A DNA stretch of 64,000 bases, taken from assembly GCA_030762175.1 (NCBI GenBank), contig CM060831.1:65822001-65886000 (forward strand), read 5' to 3'. Positions 25,641-37,536 of this stretch are shown piece after piece (positions within the stretch are counted from its first letter, which is position 1; every line of letters starts with the position of its first letter). Made by a program: the position numbers and the translations under genes. Source of the stretch: Metallyticus violacea (Eukaryota; Arthropoda; Insecta; Mantodea; Metallyticidae). The notes beneath the pieces were generated by a model that was given only the letters and a program-made list of their open reading frames with translations, searched no databases and was not told the origin of the DNA.

Positions 25641-27034
25641 AATTCTAACTCTCCCACACATCTATACATGGATTTATTTTTCTGACATCCCAATCGGATC
25701 ACTCTGTTCATGGATCAAATTAGAAACCCGGAAATTTTTAAGGAACTAAATATCCATAGGTGACTGTAGAAGAAATTGCAAACTATTTGGCTCCCAAAAT
25801 TACTAGAGTATCAACAGTTGGTTATAAATAAACACAAGACATAGGTTACTTTCAAGCAGGACTAGTTAAGATAACTCTCAAATTGTATAATGAATCAGCA
25901 GAAATAGGAAAGTTATAATGTACCAACTCCAAAAAGCAACCAGAGCTCAAGTCCTCTGGATGGAAGTAGGCAAACAACATTCTGAATATAAGTGCTATGA
26001 AAATATTATAAACTCTGTAACGAAAAAGAGTCTTTACAAAGTTTTTATATCCAGACTCACCTTTGAAGTGCGAATAATATGAAATAAAATAGGAGAGGTG
26101 CTGATACGCAATTGATCAAAGCAAACCGAATTGAATGGCCAGTGCGGTAGATTTCATTTATATTTCATGTCGAGGCCGCATCGAACGGCCTGGCTATGAG
26201 CGACGGTTATGAATAACTCATCAATTCATTCCATCCCTGACAGTTTGACCAACTTCTTGTCATATAGATATCTAGTAGCATCTTTAAACCGCATGTAGCA
26301 CGGCATACGTCCAGTCTCATAATGGCCGATGTTTTCATTTAATTGTCATGCTCAAATCAAGAAACCACAGCTAATTATTATTTAATTATTTTTTGGAGGA
26401 TCATACTTTTTTGCAAATATATTTGTTGCTACTGGCGACATCAAGACCTTGTTTTTCCCATTACTAAATGGCTGCCCGTCACCTAAAAACCAAATTAATT
26501 CAATTTAAGAGCACTCACTGATTTCCTAAAGTCATTAGTAATTAATAACGCAATATTAGGGGGTGTAGTTAGAGGTAAATCTCCTTTTATTTGTTTCATC
26601 CTTTTTCTAAATTAACTAATAAGCATTAAAGAAAGGTATATAAAGCTAATTATGTTATAAATCAAATTATACTGATGGCCCTGCGGGGATTAGGGCTTGA
26701 TCGTTCTGTTTCACATCTCAGAAAAGAAAGAGGAAGTCGAATGGCTTCAGCTTAACTTTAAGAAACTAACGCGTCATCTTGTCCACGCATGCGCTAGCGT
26801 CCCCCATTAATTCTGGTGAACCCTCCCAGGTCACGTTATATGCTTACATTTTTTTACCTCCCATCTCACAAGCAGTGTGGAATACAGTCAAATAAGTTAA
26901 ACTCGAGGTCAGGACCGATACTCAAATTACAGATCTTTGACTAACCGTGCCTATGCTCTTATCATTTATCCGACCACAACCGCGAAATTCTCTATGTGAG
27001 TCTGGAGATCTGGAGATCTCTAAGCTTATCTCGT
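25641..27034. other. Gene-free stretch
   Basis: No coding motif recognised. GC content rises slightly near 26680-26850. CTGGAGATCTGGAGATCT at 27003-27020 is a short tandem duplication. Confidence 0.45.
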
Positions 27035-27209
27035 TGCACAGATTTTATCCCGTAATGTCGATACGGAACCTTCAAGTAATTGTAACCCGGGCTCCATAGT
27101 TGACTACACTGTTTCCTATAAATTAACACTAATTGTGTTGTTAACTATAGAGCCTGGACTGAAAGTACTCGAAGATTTCGAACCGATACTTCGGGATAAA
27201 ATCTATGCA
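27035..27209. repeat. Long inverted repeat (73-bp arms, 29-bp spacer)
   Basis: Left arm 27035-27107 begins TGCACAGATTTTATCCCG and ends GGCTCCATAGTTGACTAC. Right arm 27137-27209, read on the opposite strand, begins TGCATAGATTTTATCCCG and ends GGCTCTATAGTTAACAAC. The arms match along their length with scattered substitutions and one indel. It is non-coding and would form a strong hairpin in RNA or cruciform DNA. It is likely a small foldback element, but no target-site duplication was assigned. Confidence 0.88.
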
Positions 27210-27244
27210 CTCAAATGTACGAGACTCGCGGTTATAATAGCACA

Positions 27245-27330
27245 GAGTGTGGTAGCTCAAACGGTAAGAACATCGGCACGGTAAGCTGAAGATTCGCGGT
27301 TCGATTCCCGGCCGTGAATTGCGAGTTTGT
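27245..27330 (+). mobile_element. tRNA-like element beside the inverted repeat
   Basis: GTGTGGTAGCTCAAACGGTA matches a pol III A box and CGGTTCGATTCCCGGCCG a B box, with tRNA-like spacing. The acceptor stem does not pair and the sequence continues without a terminator, so I read it as a tRNA-derived SINE head rather than a working tRNA gene. Confidence 0.55.
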
Positions 27331-29523
27331 CCTATCTGGTTATTATTCCAAATATCAAAACTGTTTCAACACAGGATTCTTATATCCTTGTTCGAAATAG
27401 AGATTTAATACATGCGAGTATATATGTTATAAAATGATTATATTTGAACTAAAACTGTTGAGATACTTAAAAGGCTAGAAAAATAAAAATTTCAAATAAT
27501 ATATATCCTTAAAGTGTATTAGTAAAGATGGATTTGTCTAAAGCAGATACTTTGATCCAGAATCATTTGCCATATTTTATGCAGAAATTCTTATATAAAA
27601 ATTAATAATCGCGATGAAATGAAAATAAATGTAAATTCAGAATATACGGAGAAAATGTAGAAAAAAAAAACATTGTACATTCCCCTTAAACATCCCCTCT
27701 CAACACTAACTCTAAAGAAAGAGATTGTCCGAGATGTACAAGGACATATGTCATTATGAATCATGCCAATATTTTTTCCAACAACAGCACCATAACAACA
27801 ACAAGTGCATGTCGTTAACATTTAGTAAGATACAGCAAAATGCAAATTTATGGGTATTAACTTTTAAAGACAAAAGTATTGTAAAGTATTATAAAATAAA
27901 ACATAAAAAGTTTTGTCCTTGATAATATGAAAAGGAAGTGATTTTAAAAAGGAATTAAGAGCACGGTACAGAAAAATATAATTAATTAATAAAACTTAGA
28001 GCCATTGTTGTAAAATCTATGACTGTTGAAATACAAGTCAATAATTCATCAAGGGGTATTTTTTTAAATATAACCAAAATGCATAAAACGTGTTTAATTT
28101 TATCTCTGTCCCAAAATAATAGTCACATTTCCTTAAGGGTTTTGTTCGTTCTAGAAACAAAACTGAAGAAGTGCAGAGCAAAACGTGTTTGGAACATGGG
28201 TAAAATGTTAAGGGCTCTTATCTATATGGTGTTGAATTCAGAACAAGCGTTAGGCAGTGCTAATTTTATAAATCTGAAGTTTAGTTGATAGTGTGCAGTT
28301 TAGTGACCAGAAGAGCGTAGCATTCAAACAATGAGAGGAATGAAGAATATTGCAGATGATCAGCGGCGAGCTATTTCTGATCATCTGCTTCATAGGTCTT
28401 GCAAAGAGAGGTATGTTAAGAAATTTGCCACATAGTTTCTCCAACATGAGCCACTCACATCCATAGTACAGCTTATTACCATCGTTGTGAAGGCCCTCGA
28501 AGTCCTGCGGAAGCTTTGAATAACCTTGCAACACGTCATTATTGAATGTATGAAGTTTAATGCGAAGAACTCCTACAAACTACCTCACGTAGGAAGCAGA
28601 GTGACAGTGACAGTGACAGAGGTGTTTGTCTTTAGTTCTCCACTGCAACCCCAACATTGCTGAAAACATTTGCTCATTATCTTTGATCATTAATCTCTCT
28701 AAATAAATATTTTTATTCATTCATTGTCAATAAATATCTCTCTCAAGAAAGACTACTATTATTTTGGAATAGAGGAGCAAAAAATTCCTTGTTTAATCTT
28801 GGAATTTGAAAAAAAAAAAAAAAAAATGAATTTCTTTTGAGAAATATTTGCTATATTTATTTGCTGAACATACCAACTTTAATTCAACGCAAACACCTTT
28901 CATGTATTCTTAATAAGTCACCGGAGATCAAAGTATGCTAAAATCACTGTTCTGATAAACGATATAAACAACTTTTAAGATAGCTATATAGTGAGTAATT
29001 TAGATTACAAGCAGATTCTTGCCTTGTGCTAGCTGAATTCATATATGTAAACAGTATTTCCATTATCGACTACCTAAGGCAGTTAATGTTGATACCGTAC
29101 TTGGTACCTATCAATTGTTAGAAATTAATTGGAATATGTAACATTTTATTTTGTTAGCTAACTGCAAGTGAAGGGTTCTGTAAATGTAAAAATGTCACGA
29201 AGAGCAGGAATTTTTGCTTGAACAGCACAGGGGCCGTTCTAGCAGACAACAAAGTAAATTCTTTCTTTAATTCATTGGAAGGGGGCTGCTTTTCCCTCAG
29301 GCGGGTATGTTAGCAAAGACGAATGCTATTAGCACCTGTGCTACCGTTAAAGGACGTTGAACTCTAACGTACGGTAGAAATTGGAATCGAACGGTGATCA
29401 CGTGGTCAAGCGAGTCTTATTGAATATAGGGTATACAGAGGTTTCGAACGTCTGGAATCTGATTTTCTTAGTTAGTGTTTGACTTAACAATATAAATTTA
29501 AGGGCCCAAAATGCTCTCCAGGC
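27331..29523. other. Mostly gene-free stretch
   Basis: AT-rich. Near 28350-28420 the plus strand reads ADDQRRAISDHLLHRSCKER, faintly like the N-terminal HTH of some mariner-type transposases. A 19-nt A run lies at 28808-28826. Confidence 0.45.

Positions 29524-29571
<48 letters not shown>
29524..29571. repeat. (ATA)n microsatellite
   Basis: Sixteen trinucleotide units. Confidence 0.97.
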
Positions 29572-29572
<1 letters not shown>

Positions 29573-30437
29573 GGTTATACAAACTCTTATCCAATAATCT
29601 TTGGCTATTTTTGTAACATAAGAATGACTAATATTTGCCGCCAATTAATAATCTTGCGTATGATGGCGAAAGCTTGAAGTACCATTAAGTTGTCAAAACG
29701 CTTAAAGAAACACCACGTTTTTCGAGCTACTTTATACTTTTCCTAATTCTACAGGAGCTCTATCGGATTTAGATCCGGTGGTAAGGAGATAATCTCAAGG
29801 AGTGTATCCTATTGCAATGTATCTATTTCATGCTCTGGTCTTGGCCGGTTTTCACCTATAAGATCAAGCAATTCGGATCTTTTTGATATCTTCTGCATGC
29901 AATATTATTTTCTATAAGCCAAAGCTGTTGCTGTCTTATTGCAGCTCGTTTGATTTTTACCCTCTTCAAACGTAAATCCTAAAAAGTTAACAATTTTTAT
30001 GAATGATTCCCTCGGAAACTTTGATGTGTATTCCATTCTTGCAAAAGGAATAGACTTTTCCAAAAGTCAGGACTTCCTAGTTATTGCATTATATTTTTGG
30101 AGCTTCGTTCTACTAACAGACTTGTCCGTGTCATTCAATTCTATTTTATTTAAAGCTGGCCTAGAATTTAATTTTGGTGTTGTAATTTCATTATCCTTTT
30201 CGTCCGCTAGCGTACCTTCATTATAAGTTTTGATGTTTGTATTTTTGTTGAATTGTGGCATTGCTGCAACACGCTCTCTAATCTTTGTAAAGAGATTAGT
30301 TATACCATTTCTTTTCTCGTCTTCAGAAAAAACGTTACTCGGAAATTATATGTCAAATTTTGCTATACAGCAACCGTCTTTTATTTTATTTCGCAACGCA
30401 TGATTGAATCAAGTTCCCTCATGCATTAGATACCGCT
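29572..30437. other. Gene-free stretch
   Basis: No motif recognised; overlapping short frames on both strands at 29999-30261 appear random. Confidence 0.5.
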
Positions 30438-30718
30438 ACGGGGGTCGAGGTCGTTAACGTGCGAACTCATGAGTGGGAGGTTTGGGGTTCGAATCCCGCC
30501 AGGACCATCCTCCCTGACTGAGGGTTTTTCCAGGTTTTCCTCAGTCCTCATAAATGGCACATACCGGGGAGGTACCCTAAACTTTGGCCTGGAACGTTTC
30601 TTTCCTTAAAAAAATCCTTTCCGAATTTATCATTTCATGTATCGTCAGTGTCCACCGCCTGTGGTGCCTCAATAGTAAAAACGGGCGTCAAACACCACTC
30701 AAAAAAAAGAAGAAAAAC
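30438..30718 (+). mobile_element. SINE-2 copy, near full length
   Basis: Second major tRNA-derived family. The head reads GGGGTCGAGGTCGTTAACG and GGTTCGAATCCCGCCAGGAC (B box inside). The body has GAGGTACCCTAAACTTTGGC, and the 3' end reads GTGGTGCCTCAATAGTAAAA then GGGCGTCAAACACCACTC, followed by an A/G-rich tail. Other copies lie at 37270, 47081, 53231 (truncated) and 57568. Confidence 0.9.
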
Positions 30719-32249
30719 AAACCGCACTAGATGGAAGTCTGTTTGTGTTTGAAAACTGAGAGAACTCGTGACGTTTGAATGGGGCACGTACCTTCCAATA
30801 ACACCGGTCCTATTCCGAGCTTTGCTGGTAAAAGTACGCAATTATACTTGATTTCTCTCTTCTATTGTTGCGAGTGCTTTCAATATAGAATCTATCTCTC
30901 TGAGCTACCATACCTCTTCATGGCATCAAATTGGCCGTGATATTTATTGCCAGAGGCGCCGGGCAGGGACAGGGCGGAGGAAAAGAGCATCGCTCTTGAG
31001 CTTAGCTGATGCGACGACAATGCACAATATGGCATCGCAATACGGAAGAAAAAAAAACCTCTAACGTGTTCTTATTTTCACATCTTCATTTAAACGTTTT
31101 AGTTAACTGTACATAGAAATATTGAAAGAATGGAGTACTGTCTGATGCAAAACGTTTGCCAAAATATCATCAATATGTTGCTTGTGACTTAAAACAATTG
31201 GGACTAAAACTACACAAAAGCATTGCAGGGGATGCCAACTGTGTTGAAATAGTTTCTAGAGAATGGATGCTGTAGTAGAAGCATGCTCAAAATTTTACCT
31301 GAAATTTGTAAGTGCAGTTTCCGTTAGTTTTATGCACACCAAGTATAAGATTTTGTGCGTGGTACATAAACACATCTTCATCTTTCTTTATCCTTTCCTC
31401 TTCATTAAGCTTAGTCTGGCATGGTATGCTTTACCTACCATCTAGATTCTAGAGTATTCTTGTTGTCTTCTTTTTCTTACTTTTTCTATAGTAAAAAGGG
31501 ATACTGTTGTTCAGATTATAATAGGGGAGTGTTAATATAGCTTACCAACTCTGTTCTCTCTCACTGCCTTTGGTTCCTCAGTTAAAAAGACCTTAAATAG
31601 TATTAAAATGTTCTGTTCTCCAACTCTTCAAGGTGGAAACAGAAACGAACAGACTTGCAGTACATTTTTCACTTCACCTAAAATGCCACAAATTCAAGCG
31701 CTGAATGTCATTGATATTTTTAAATGCTAATTGTGAGTGTTCACAAGTGTCAATTTTAAACTCTGTGCTGAGAAGATATTTAGCTTCCAGCCTCTTAAAA
31801 CGTTGCCAATCAGGATAAAATCTAATTTACAACCAACTGGATGGGTTAACAACATAATGCTATGATAACACTGCGTTATTATTATTTTTATTATGATCAT
31901 CACCATCACTAATAATATATCTGATGGTTACAAACTTATTGGTTGCCAATCTGATCAGCAGATTTTGATCCTATTGAAGATATATCACTTCTTCTTTCGC
32001 TGTTACTTTCCCTCCTCCGTTTGCAGACTTCACCACTCCTGGGACTTGCGCACCAATGCCCGGTTTAGTCGCCTGTCGGAGAGTTATTTACTCTGGACGC
32101 ACAAAGATTGCACATGCAAACAGAAATGTTCCCTGAATGGATGGTCAGTCCTATGTCAGGGCCGTCTCGATAATAATATACATAGAAGACGCAAAGATAT
32201 GCACAGATAAGTATAACGAAGATGAATGACGAAATGGAAGGTGAATTCA
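30719..32249. other. Gene-free stretch
   Basis: No coding motif. A GC-richer patch at about 30940-31010 (CAGAGGCGCCGGGCAGGGAC) is not part of a recognised repeat. Confidence 0.45.
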
Positions 32250-32395
32250 TGTCATATAATCCGACCTTTGCCCTTTCTTAAAATAGATTGAGGAAAATGA
32301 CGGTAAAGCTCAGTTATATTAGCCAGTTAGTATTTGAACCTAGAACCTCCCGAACACGTGTCCCAAACTCCCGAGCTAACTCGTTCGGTGGAAGA
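32250..32395 (-). mobile_element. Degenerate tRNA-like SINE fragment
   Basis: On the minus strand: GTTAGCTCGGGAGTTTGGG (A-box-like) then GGTTCTAGGTTCAAATACT (B-box-like) at tRNA-like distance, followed by an A-rich body. No well-preserved relative in this window. Confidence 0.45.
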
Positions 32396-34555
32396 CAATT
32401 ATGAGTAAAATGTCGTTCAAACCTTGTCGTTGGTTAAGAATAAGGATTCTATGTTAAGCTTTTATGTTGCAATTATTTATTGTCATACAAGCTGGGGGCG
32501 CGGCGCCATCTTGGAGCACTACAGTAGGCATTGTTGACAAGAAAGTGCAGCCGTTGATTAACTCAAATGATATGAGATAGAATCAAACGATATGGAAAAT
32601 GAGCAGTCCTCCTATTACACTGGGATCACGTTGATGAACTTGTCAACAGTGTATTCGCAGACAGTTCCAAACAACAAGTACTGGACAGACAGAGCAGATG
32701 ACGGCAAGTGATCATCACCAAATCCCTCCTCTAGTAAATGGGGGTTGTAAACAAAGCGAGGTAGACTTGATTCCCAAATGTAATCGCCCTACGACCAACG
32801 GAAACGGTACATTTTTGGAAATAGGATCTATTCAAACTTTTACCTATTCAGCCTCATACGAATCCCTGGAGCTCGTAATAGGAAGTTTGAAATAGCTTTT
32901 GTAAAGTACTCAGGAAAGTACTACAGAAAACATGTTGTAGTAGCTATTTATAGTAGGCATATAATGGAATGGAGAAAATTCAAGCCCAAAGTAGGCCTGG
33001 GAGTGAACAAGTCCACTCACAATAAATCCCTTATATTTGTAGCCTTCCCTTCCCAGTCTCTCTGCTATCGGATCTTAATGCACAAGTCAATCTCATATCT
33101 TACAAAAGCATCTAAAAAGGCATTTCCGTAAGATACCTCTTTGACATATACTTATGATTGACTATCAGATGTCCCATTTACTTTGTAGTGCGTGACCAGA
33201 AGCTGATACCTCTAGAAGAATTAGCACTATTCAATAAAAATTAAAGTTCCCTACATCATATTGACTTATTTAAGGTAGTTAAGCTGCGCTACTGTAATAT
33301 TTATTGCTTCCTGCAATGATAATTATCATCCAAAGGTTTTTCACTCATCTCATTATCTTGATTCTCGTGATTAGGCTATATTTGTTTTTCAAAGTTTCGT
33401 TCTTAATCGCAGTAGAAAAAGCAAATTGGGATTTTCCAAGTTCTACAGGATTGCCTACTATACAAAGCGTGGTTTATATCCGATATATAAATATATAGTG
33501 CATCTATATATTTAAGTTTTACTCAAATGTTTTCGGATTTGGATTTATACTTCTGCCATAACGTGGCCCACTACTGCAAGGTTTACATTGACTTGCTTAT
33601 CTATTTGTAAGTACAGAATCTAATGGTACTCGCCATGTATTTTACTCTTTGTCATATTAACATTCTGACTATGAAGTATCACTCAGTGGTACATTTATTT
33701 TGAGTAAGGTACAGGTCCCTGAGCGGATGCCAGGGGCATGTATTCATCAGGTTACCTCGGGGCATATTGTACTCTCATTAGCATTAGGATAATCTATGAC
33801 AACTAGGTGTTCCTGTGAAGCTCCAGTGTATTGTTGATCCAAAGTTTTTTTTTTTATTGCCACTTGGTCTCTCCATGCATCTCTTAAGCACTTTAATCTG
33901 AATTGTTATTTCTTGAGAAAACGCCGCCATTTGTTAAACGTTTGGGAATGAAAACAATAGGGTATACAAACGTTTTGGGCATTTATTTACATAAAAATAG
34001 TAACGTTATGATTGTAAAACAGGGCACAGAGGATAAACATACTAGAACATGCAATGTAAACACAAAAAAACAAGGATTTTAAAGTCATTCAGCGTGCTTG
34101 GTACTGCAATATATTTTCTTTGAGTAAGAAATAGTACATGATGCAAATTCTACCTCCACTGATGCACCATACCCAATGGATTGAACAGCTCATGGGGTAT
34201 TTCTTGTGGACTAGGAAGTTCTATCGCGTTTATCGCGGCCAGTTACGACTGCCTCTAAATAAAGGACGACTGGACTGATTAACGTAGCGTTGAAATACAC
34301 AGCTATGATCCATACAGGCCTACAGTCAACATAGAAACCCCATTAATATCCGGGCTGAAAGTTTGTGCCTTTCCCACTGGCAAAAATGCTTAACAGCCAA
34401 GTGGTCAAACTGTTACATGCCACCTATAGAGACTTTTCGAAGCTACCAAAACAGGAACTCCTTATGAGGCATTGTGGAACACCATTATATCTCTACCACG
34501 CGGCAAATGATACCAACAGTCCAGACTAAATACCCCAGTTTTCCCTGAAAAGATA
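32396..34555. other. Gene-free stretch
   Basis: No coding motif recognised. One GC-rich patch (GGGGGCGCGGCGCC near 32492) is short and isolated. Confidence 0.45.
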
Positions 34556-34841
34556 TTTTTTTTTTGATTGATTTATTTATGGACGCTCTTTAACAGCTCA
34601 GGTCATCAGCGTCCCATTCAACTCAGGGCGTGAAACGGCCGACAAATTTTGCTCAGAGGCCTCTCTTTCAGGCTTTCGTGCCGCAAATGTACGACACGGG
34701 ACCCACGGCTTTACTTCCCTTCCGAAGGAAGCCATACTTAGGATTTTTACGCCCAAAAAATCCATCGGAGTTGGCCGGGTTCGAACTCGCGTTTTGGGTT
34801 TAGGAGGCATGTATGGTAACCACTACACCACCAGGACCGAC
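34556..34841 (-). mobile_element. SINE-1 copy, near full length
   Basis: Minus-oriented: T run, GATTTATTTATGGACGCTCT, CAGGTCATCAGCGTCCC, GCTCAGAGGCCTCTCTTTC, then the tRNA-like head ending CTACACCACCAGGACCGAC. The flanks carry an imperfect duplication, AAAAGATAT on the left and AAAAGGATAT on the right. Confidence 0.93.
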
Positions 34842-36787
34842 TAAAAGGATATGGATAAATCTTTATACCCCTACATACCTATTGAATAAACAGCAACAGG
34901 TTACCACATTAACACCAAATACTTCCTACACCAGACATAATCATATGGTTCAGTCCCCATTTTGTTCATCACGTAAGCAGCCGAATTCCATACAACACTG
35001 CAATCTGGACATGGTTTTTAAAAACTTCCATAGAGGGGTTCTTAGAAGCCGACAGCAGTGAATTTTTTACACCTTAACATCATGCATAGAAATAAAGCAT
35101 TCCGGTGTACCATTATATGGCTACTTCTGGAAAGTGTCACCTGGATGCAGTGGGTGGACAGCAATAGCTTGAGACCTGGAGCATTTCGTCAGATATCTTC
35201 ATGATACAGATGATCGCTGATACACAAAAATCATATGCAGCCATAATGTACCCTGGGTTTATAAATTGTAAATACATCCACCCTCAAAAGGACAAAAAAC
35301 TGCTTTCCTTTTTTCCATTACTAATTTATCAAATGTTTTCTTACCCTTGGAAACAATGCGTTTTTAGATCGTAAAGAAAAGAAGAAGAAGATTGCGAAAT
35401 TTGTCGAACAGTTAACACAAGGTACTAAATGCGCAAAAAAAAAAAAAAGTTATCACAATAACTTTGACAAAAGAAGTAAAAAAAAAAAAAAAATCGGCTG
35501 TTGAAAGAATGGGTTTTAAGTTGTAATTTTAAGTTTAAGGTTTTTGTCCTAAAGTGAATTTTAACATTACTATTAGTTGTTTTAGTTCTGATTTAAGGTT
35601 TTAGAGTTCCTCTATGCGGTGATGATTTTCTGCAATTGCTGATTATGGCTATTTTATGTTTTTTCCTGTCACATCGGTACGACTATAGTTTCTATTGTTT
35701 AATTAAATTTATTATAGTTCTCTTGTAGCATTACTTTAATCTCTTTCTTTTTATAAAAAAGATATTCTACATTTTCCAGGATATTGAACAATTTTTGTCT
35801 AACCTTTCCTAATACAAGTAATTTTAGCATGAATTATAAACTCATTTAATACACTAAGGAATTACGACTTGACTAGTTAGCATTTTTATATGAGTGCTAC
35901 CTATTAATTAAATAATATATTAAATGAATATTATTCATAATTTTCTTAAGCATGTTTACAGGCCTTCTAGATGTCCACAATCTCTTTTTGTTGTGTAACT
36001 AAAATTCAAAGGCGAGTATTCCTCCACGGTACCCGTATATTTGTCACACCCAGCTTCCCGCCCTTTTTGTCTCCTGACTATATTACCAGCATCATTGGCT
36101 CGCTACTCATTCAAACAGTTTTTAGGTTCCTGAGCTATTTCTGGATACCTGTAAAGGCTTCGCCCATGTCTATAATGAGCAGTTGTTCATGTTATGGCTC
36201 CATCTCCATGCTATATACTTTGATGAAACGCCGCAAATTTTATCAATGTGTGGCGTATATGGGGACTGGAACTGGACTGGTGACATGGCATACGACTTCT
36301 AAGGTTTAACATTTTTGTGCCATCTGCAGGAACAGTGTTAATGAAAAAACACGAATGAACCTATTTACATGCATTATCTTTATGAACTTTGCATTAGATC
36401 TCTCGTTTCTCATAACACAAGTTATTACTATGATTGATATACATATTTCAGTTCTTGGTCCTTTAAAGGTGACTTAATGACCTTCAACTTTTTAATCATT
36501 CTTTCTGTTTTTCAATTTTGGTTCTATATCATTTTCCCATGCTTTTAGGGGGAAGATATGTGACGAGAAGGATGTCACATGTAGAAACTGAAAATAATAA
36601 AATCGTATTATTACAATAAAAAGTCATAGTGATAGGGTTAGTGTAAGTATAAAACATTTTACGGAACCATGATTTTTAATTTGTTTATGCAAATACGCAA
36701 TGTTCTGCATCTATTCAAGTGCCGTAAGAAAATGAGACCAGTGGAAATGATTCACATTTGACTTTTAATATGAATGCATTTGGAATT
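34842..36787. other. Gene-free stretch
   Basis: Poly-A runs occur near 35436-35448 and 35479-35493. The 112-codon plus-strand frame at 35971-36309 has no motif I recognise and could be chance or an eroded element. Confidence 0.45.
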
Positions 36788-36808
36788 ATATATATATATA
36801 TATATATT
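36788..36808. repeat. (TA)n microsatellite
   Basis: About ten AT units. Confidence 0.9.
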
Positions 36809-36934
36809 AACAGTAATTATAATAGTAGAAAAGGATAAAACACTAAGAAAAAGTCACAGTTGAGATCGCTACATTTCGGACTCGTGGAGTCCTTCTATGG
36901 CAAGAAGACAAGAAAAATATAAATATAATTACTA

Positions 36935-37037
36935 AAATAAATGTACTATCTTTACGCGCAGCAATTTTGTCTCCCTTTTTCTGGTTGCAGCAAGCAGCCG
37001 CGTTCAGACGGCACGCAACTCCAATAAACTCACTGTA
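36935..37037 (-). mobile_element. MITE-A left-end fragment
   Basis: The minus strand begins TACAGTGAGTTTATTGGAGT, followed by a GCCGTCTGAACGCGGCTGCT block, AAAAAGGGAGACAAAATTGC and GCGCGTAAAGATAG. It matches the first ~100 bp of the complete copies at 16325 and 61969 in order. The rest of the element is absent. Confidence 0.75.
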
Positions 37038-37257
37038 TTTTGTCACAATTGAAAGTGAGTTAGCTCTAAGTCAATTGAGGGGAGGAAACGGAAAGACTGG
37101 ACTTTGGCATTTCAGGGCCTTGGTCGCTACTTGACTTCCGTTTCCTGTGCTCTCTCTGTCTTCTACTTGTAACTATTAAAGCTTGATTTCTGTCTTCTGA
37201 AGTGGCGAGTGTTTCTCTATAGGATCTACAATACCTCTGAGCTATAATCGCTTCCCT
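37038..37257. other. Short anonymous interval
   Basis: Nothing recognised between the MITE-A fragment and the SINE-2 target site. Confidence 0.4.
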
Positions 37258-37269
37258 ATAATCACCAAA

Positions 37270-37524
37270 CCAATACGGGTGACGAGGTCGTTAAAGCGCG
37301 GACTCGTGAGTGGGAGGTCGGGGTTCGATTCCCAGCAGAACCATCCTCCCCGAGTTTTTTCCAGTCTTCATTATTAGCAAATGTCGGTGAGACACCTAAA
37401 CTTAGGCCTGGAACGCTCCCTTCCTTATAAAAAAATGCCCAGTTTATCATTTCATTTCATGTATCTCAGTGTCCACTGCCTGTGCCTCAATAGTTGATAC
37501 GACCGTTAAACATTATTAAACAAA
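37270..37524 (+). mobile_element. SINE-2 copy with target-site duplication
   Basis: Head CGGGTGACGAGGTCGTTAAA and GGGGTTCGATTCCCAGCAGA, body ACTTAGGCCTGGAACGCTCC, and 3' end CTGTGCCTCAATAGTTGATA then GACCGTTAAACATTATTAAA. It is flanked by ATAATCACCAAA (37258-37269) and ATAATCACTAAA (37525-37536), a 12-bp target-site duplication with one difference. Confidence 0.93.
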
Positions 37525-37536
37525 ATAATCACTAAA

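Noticed and set aside
27245..27330. Functional tRNA gene
   Set aside because: Box motifs only; no 7-bp acceptor stem and no T-run terminator.
35971..36309. 112-codon plus-strand frame
   Set aside because: No recognisable family, no signal of conservation and no neighbouring exon evidence.
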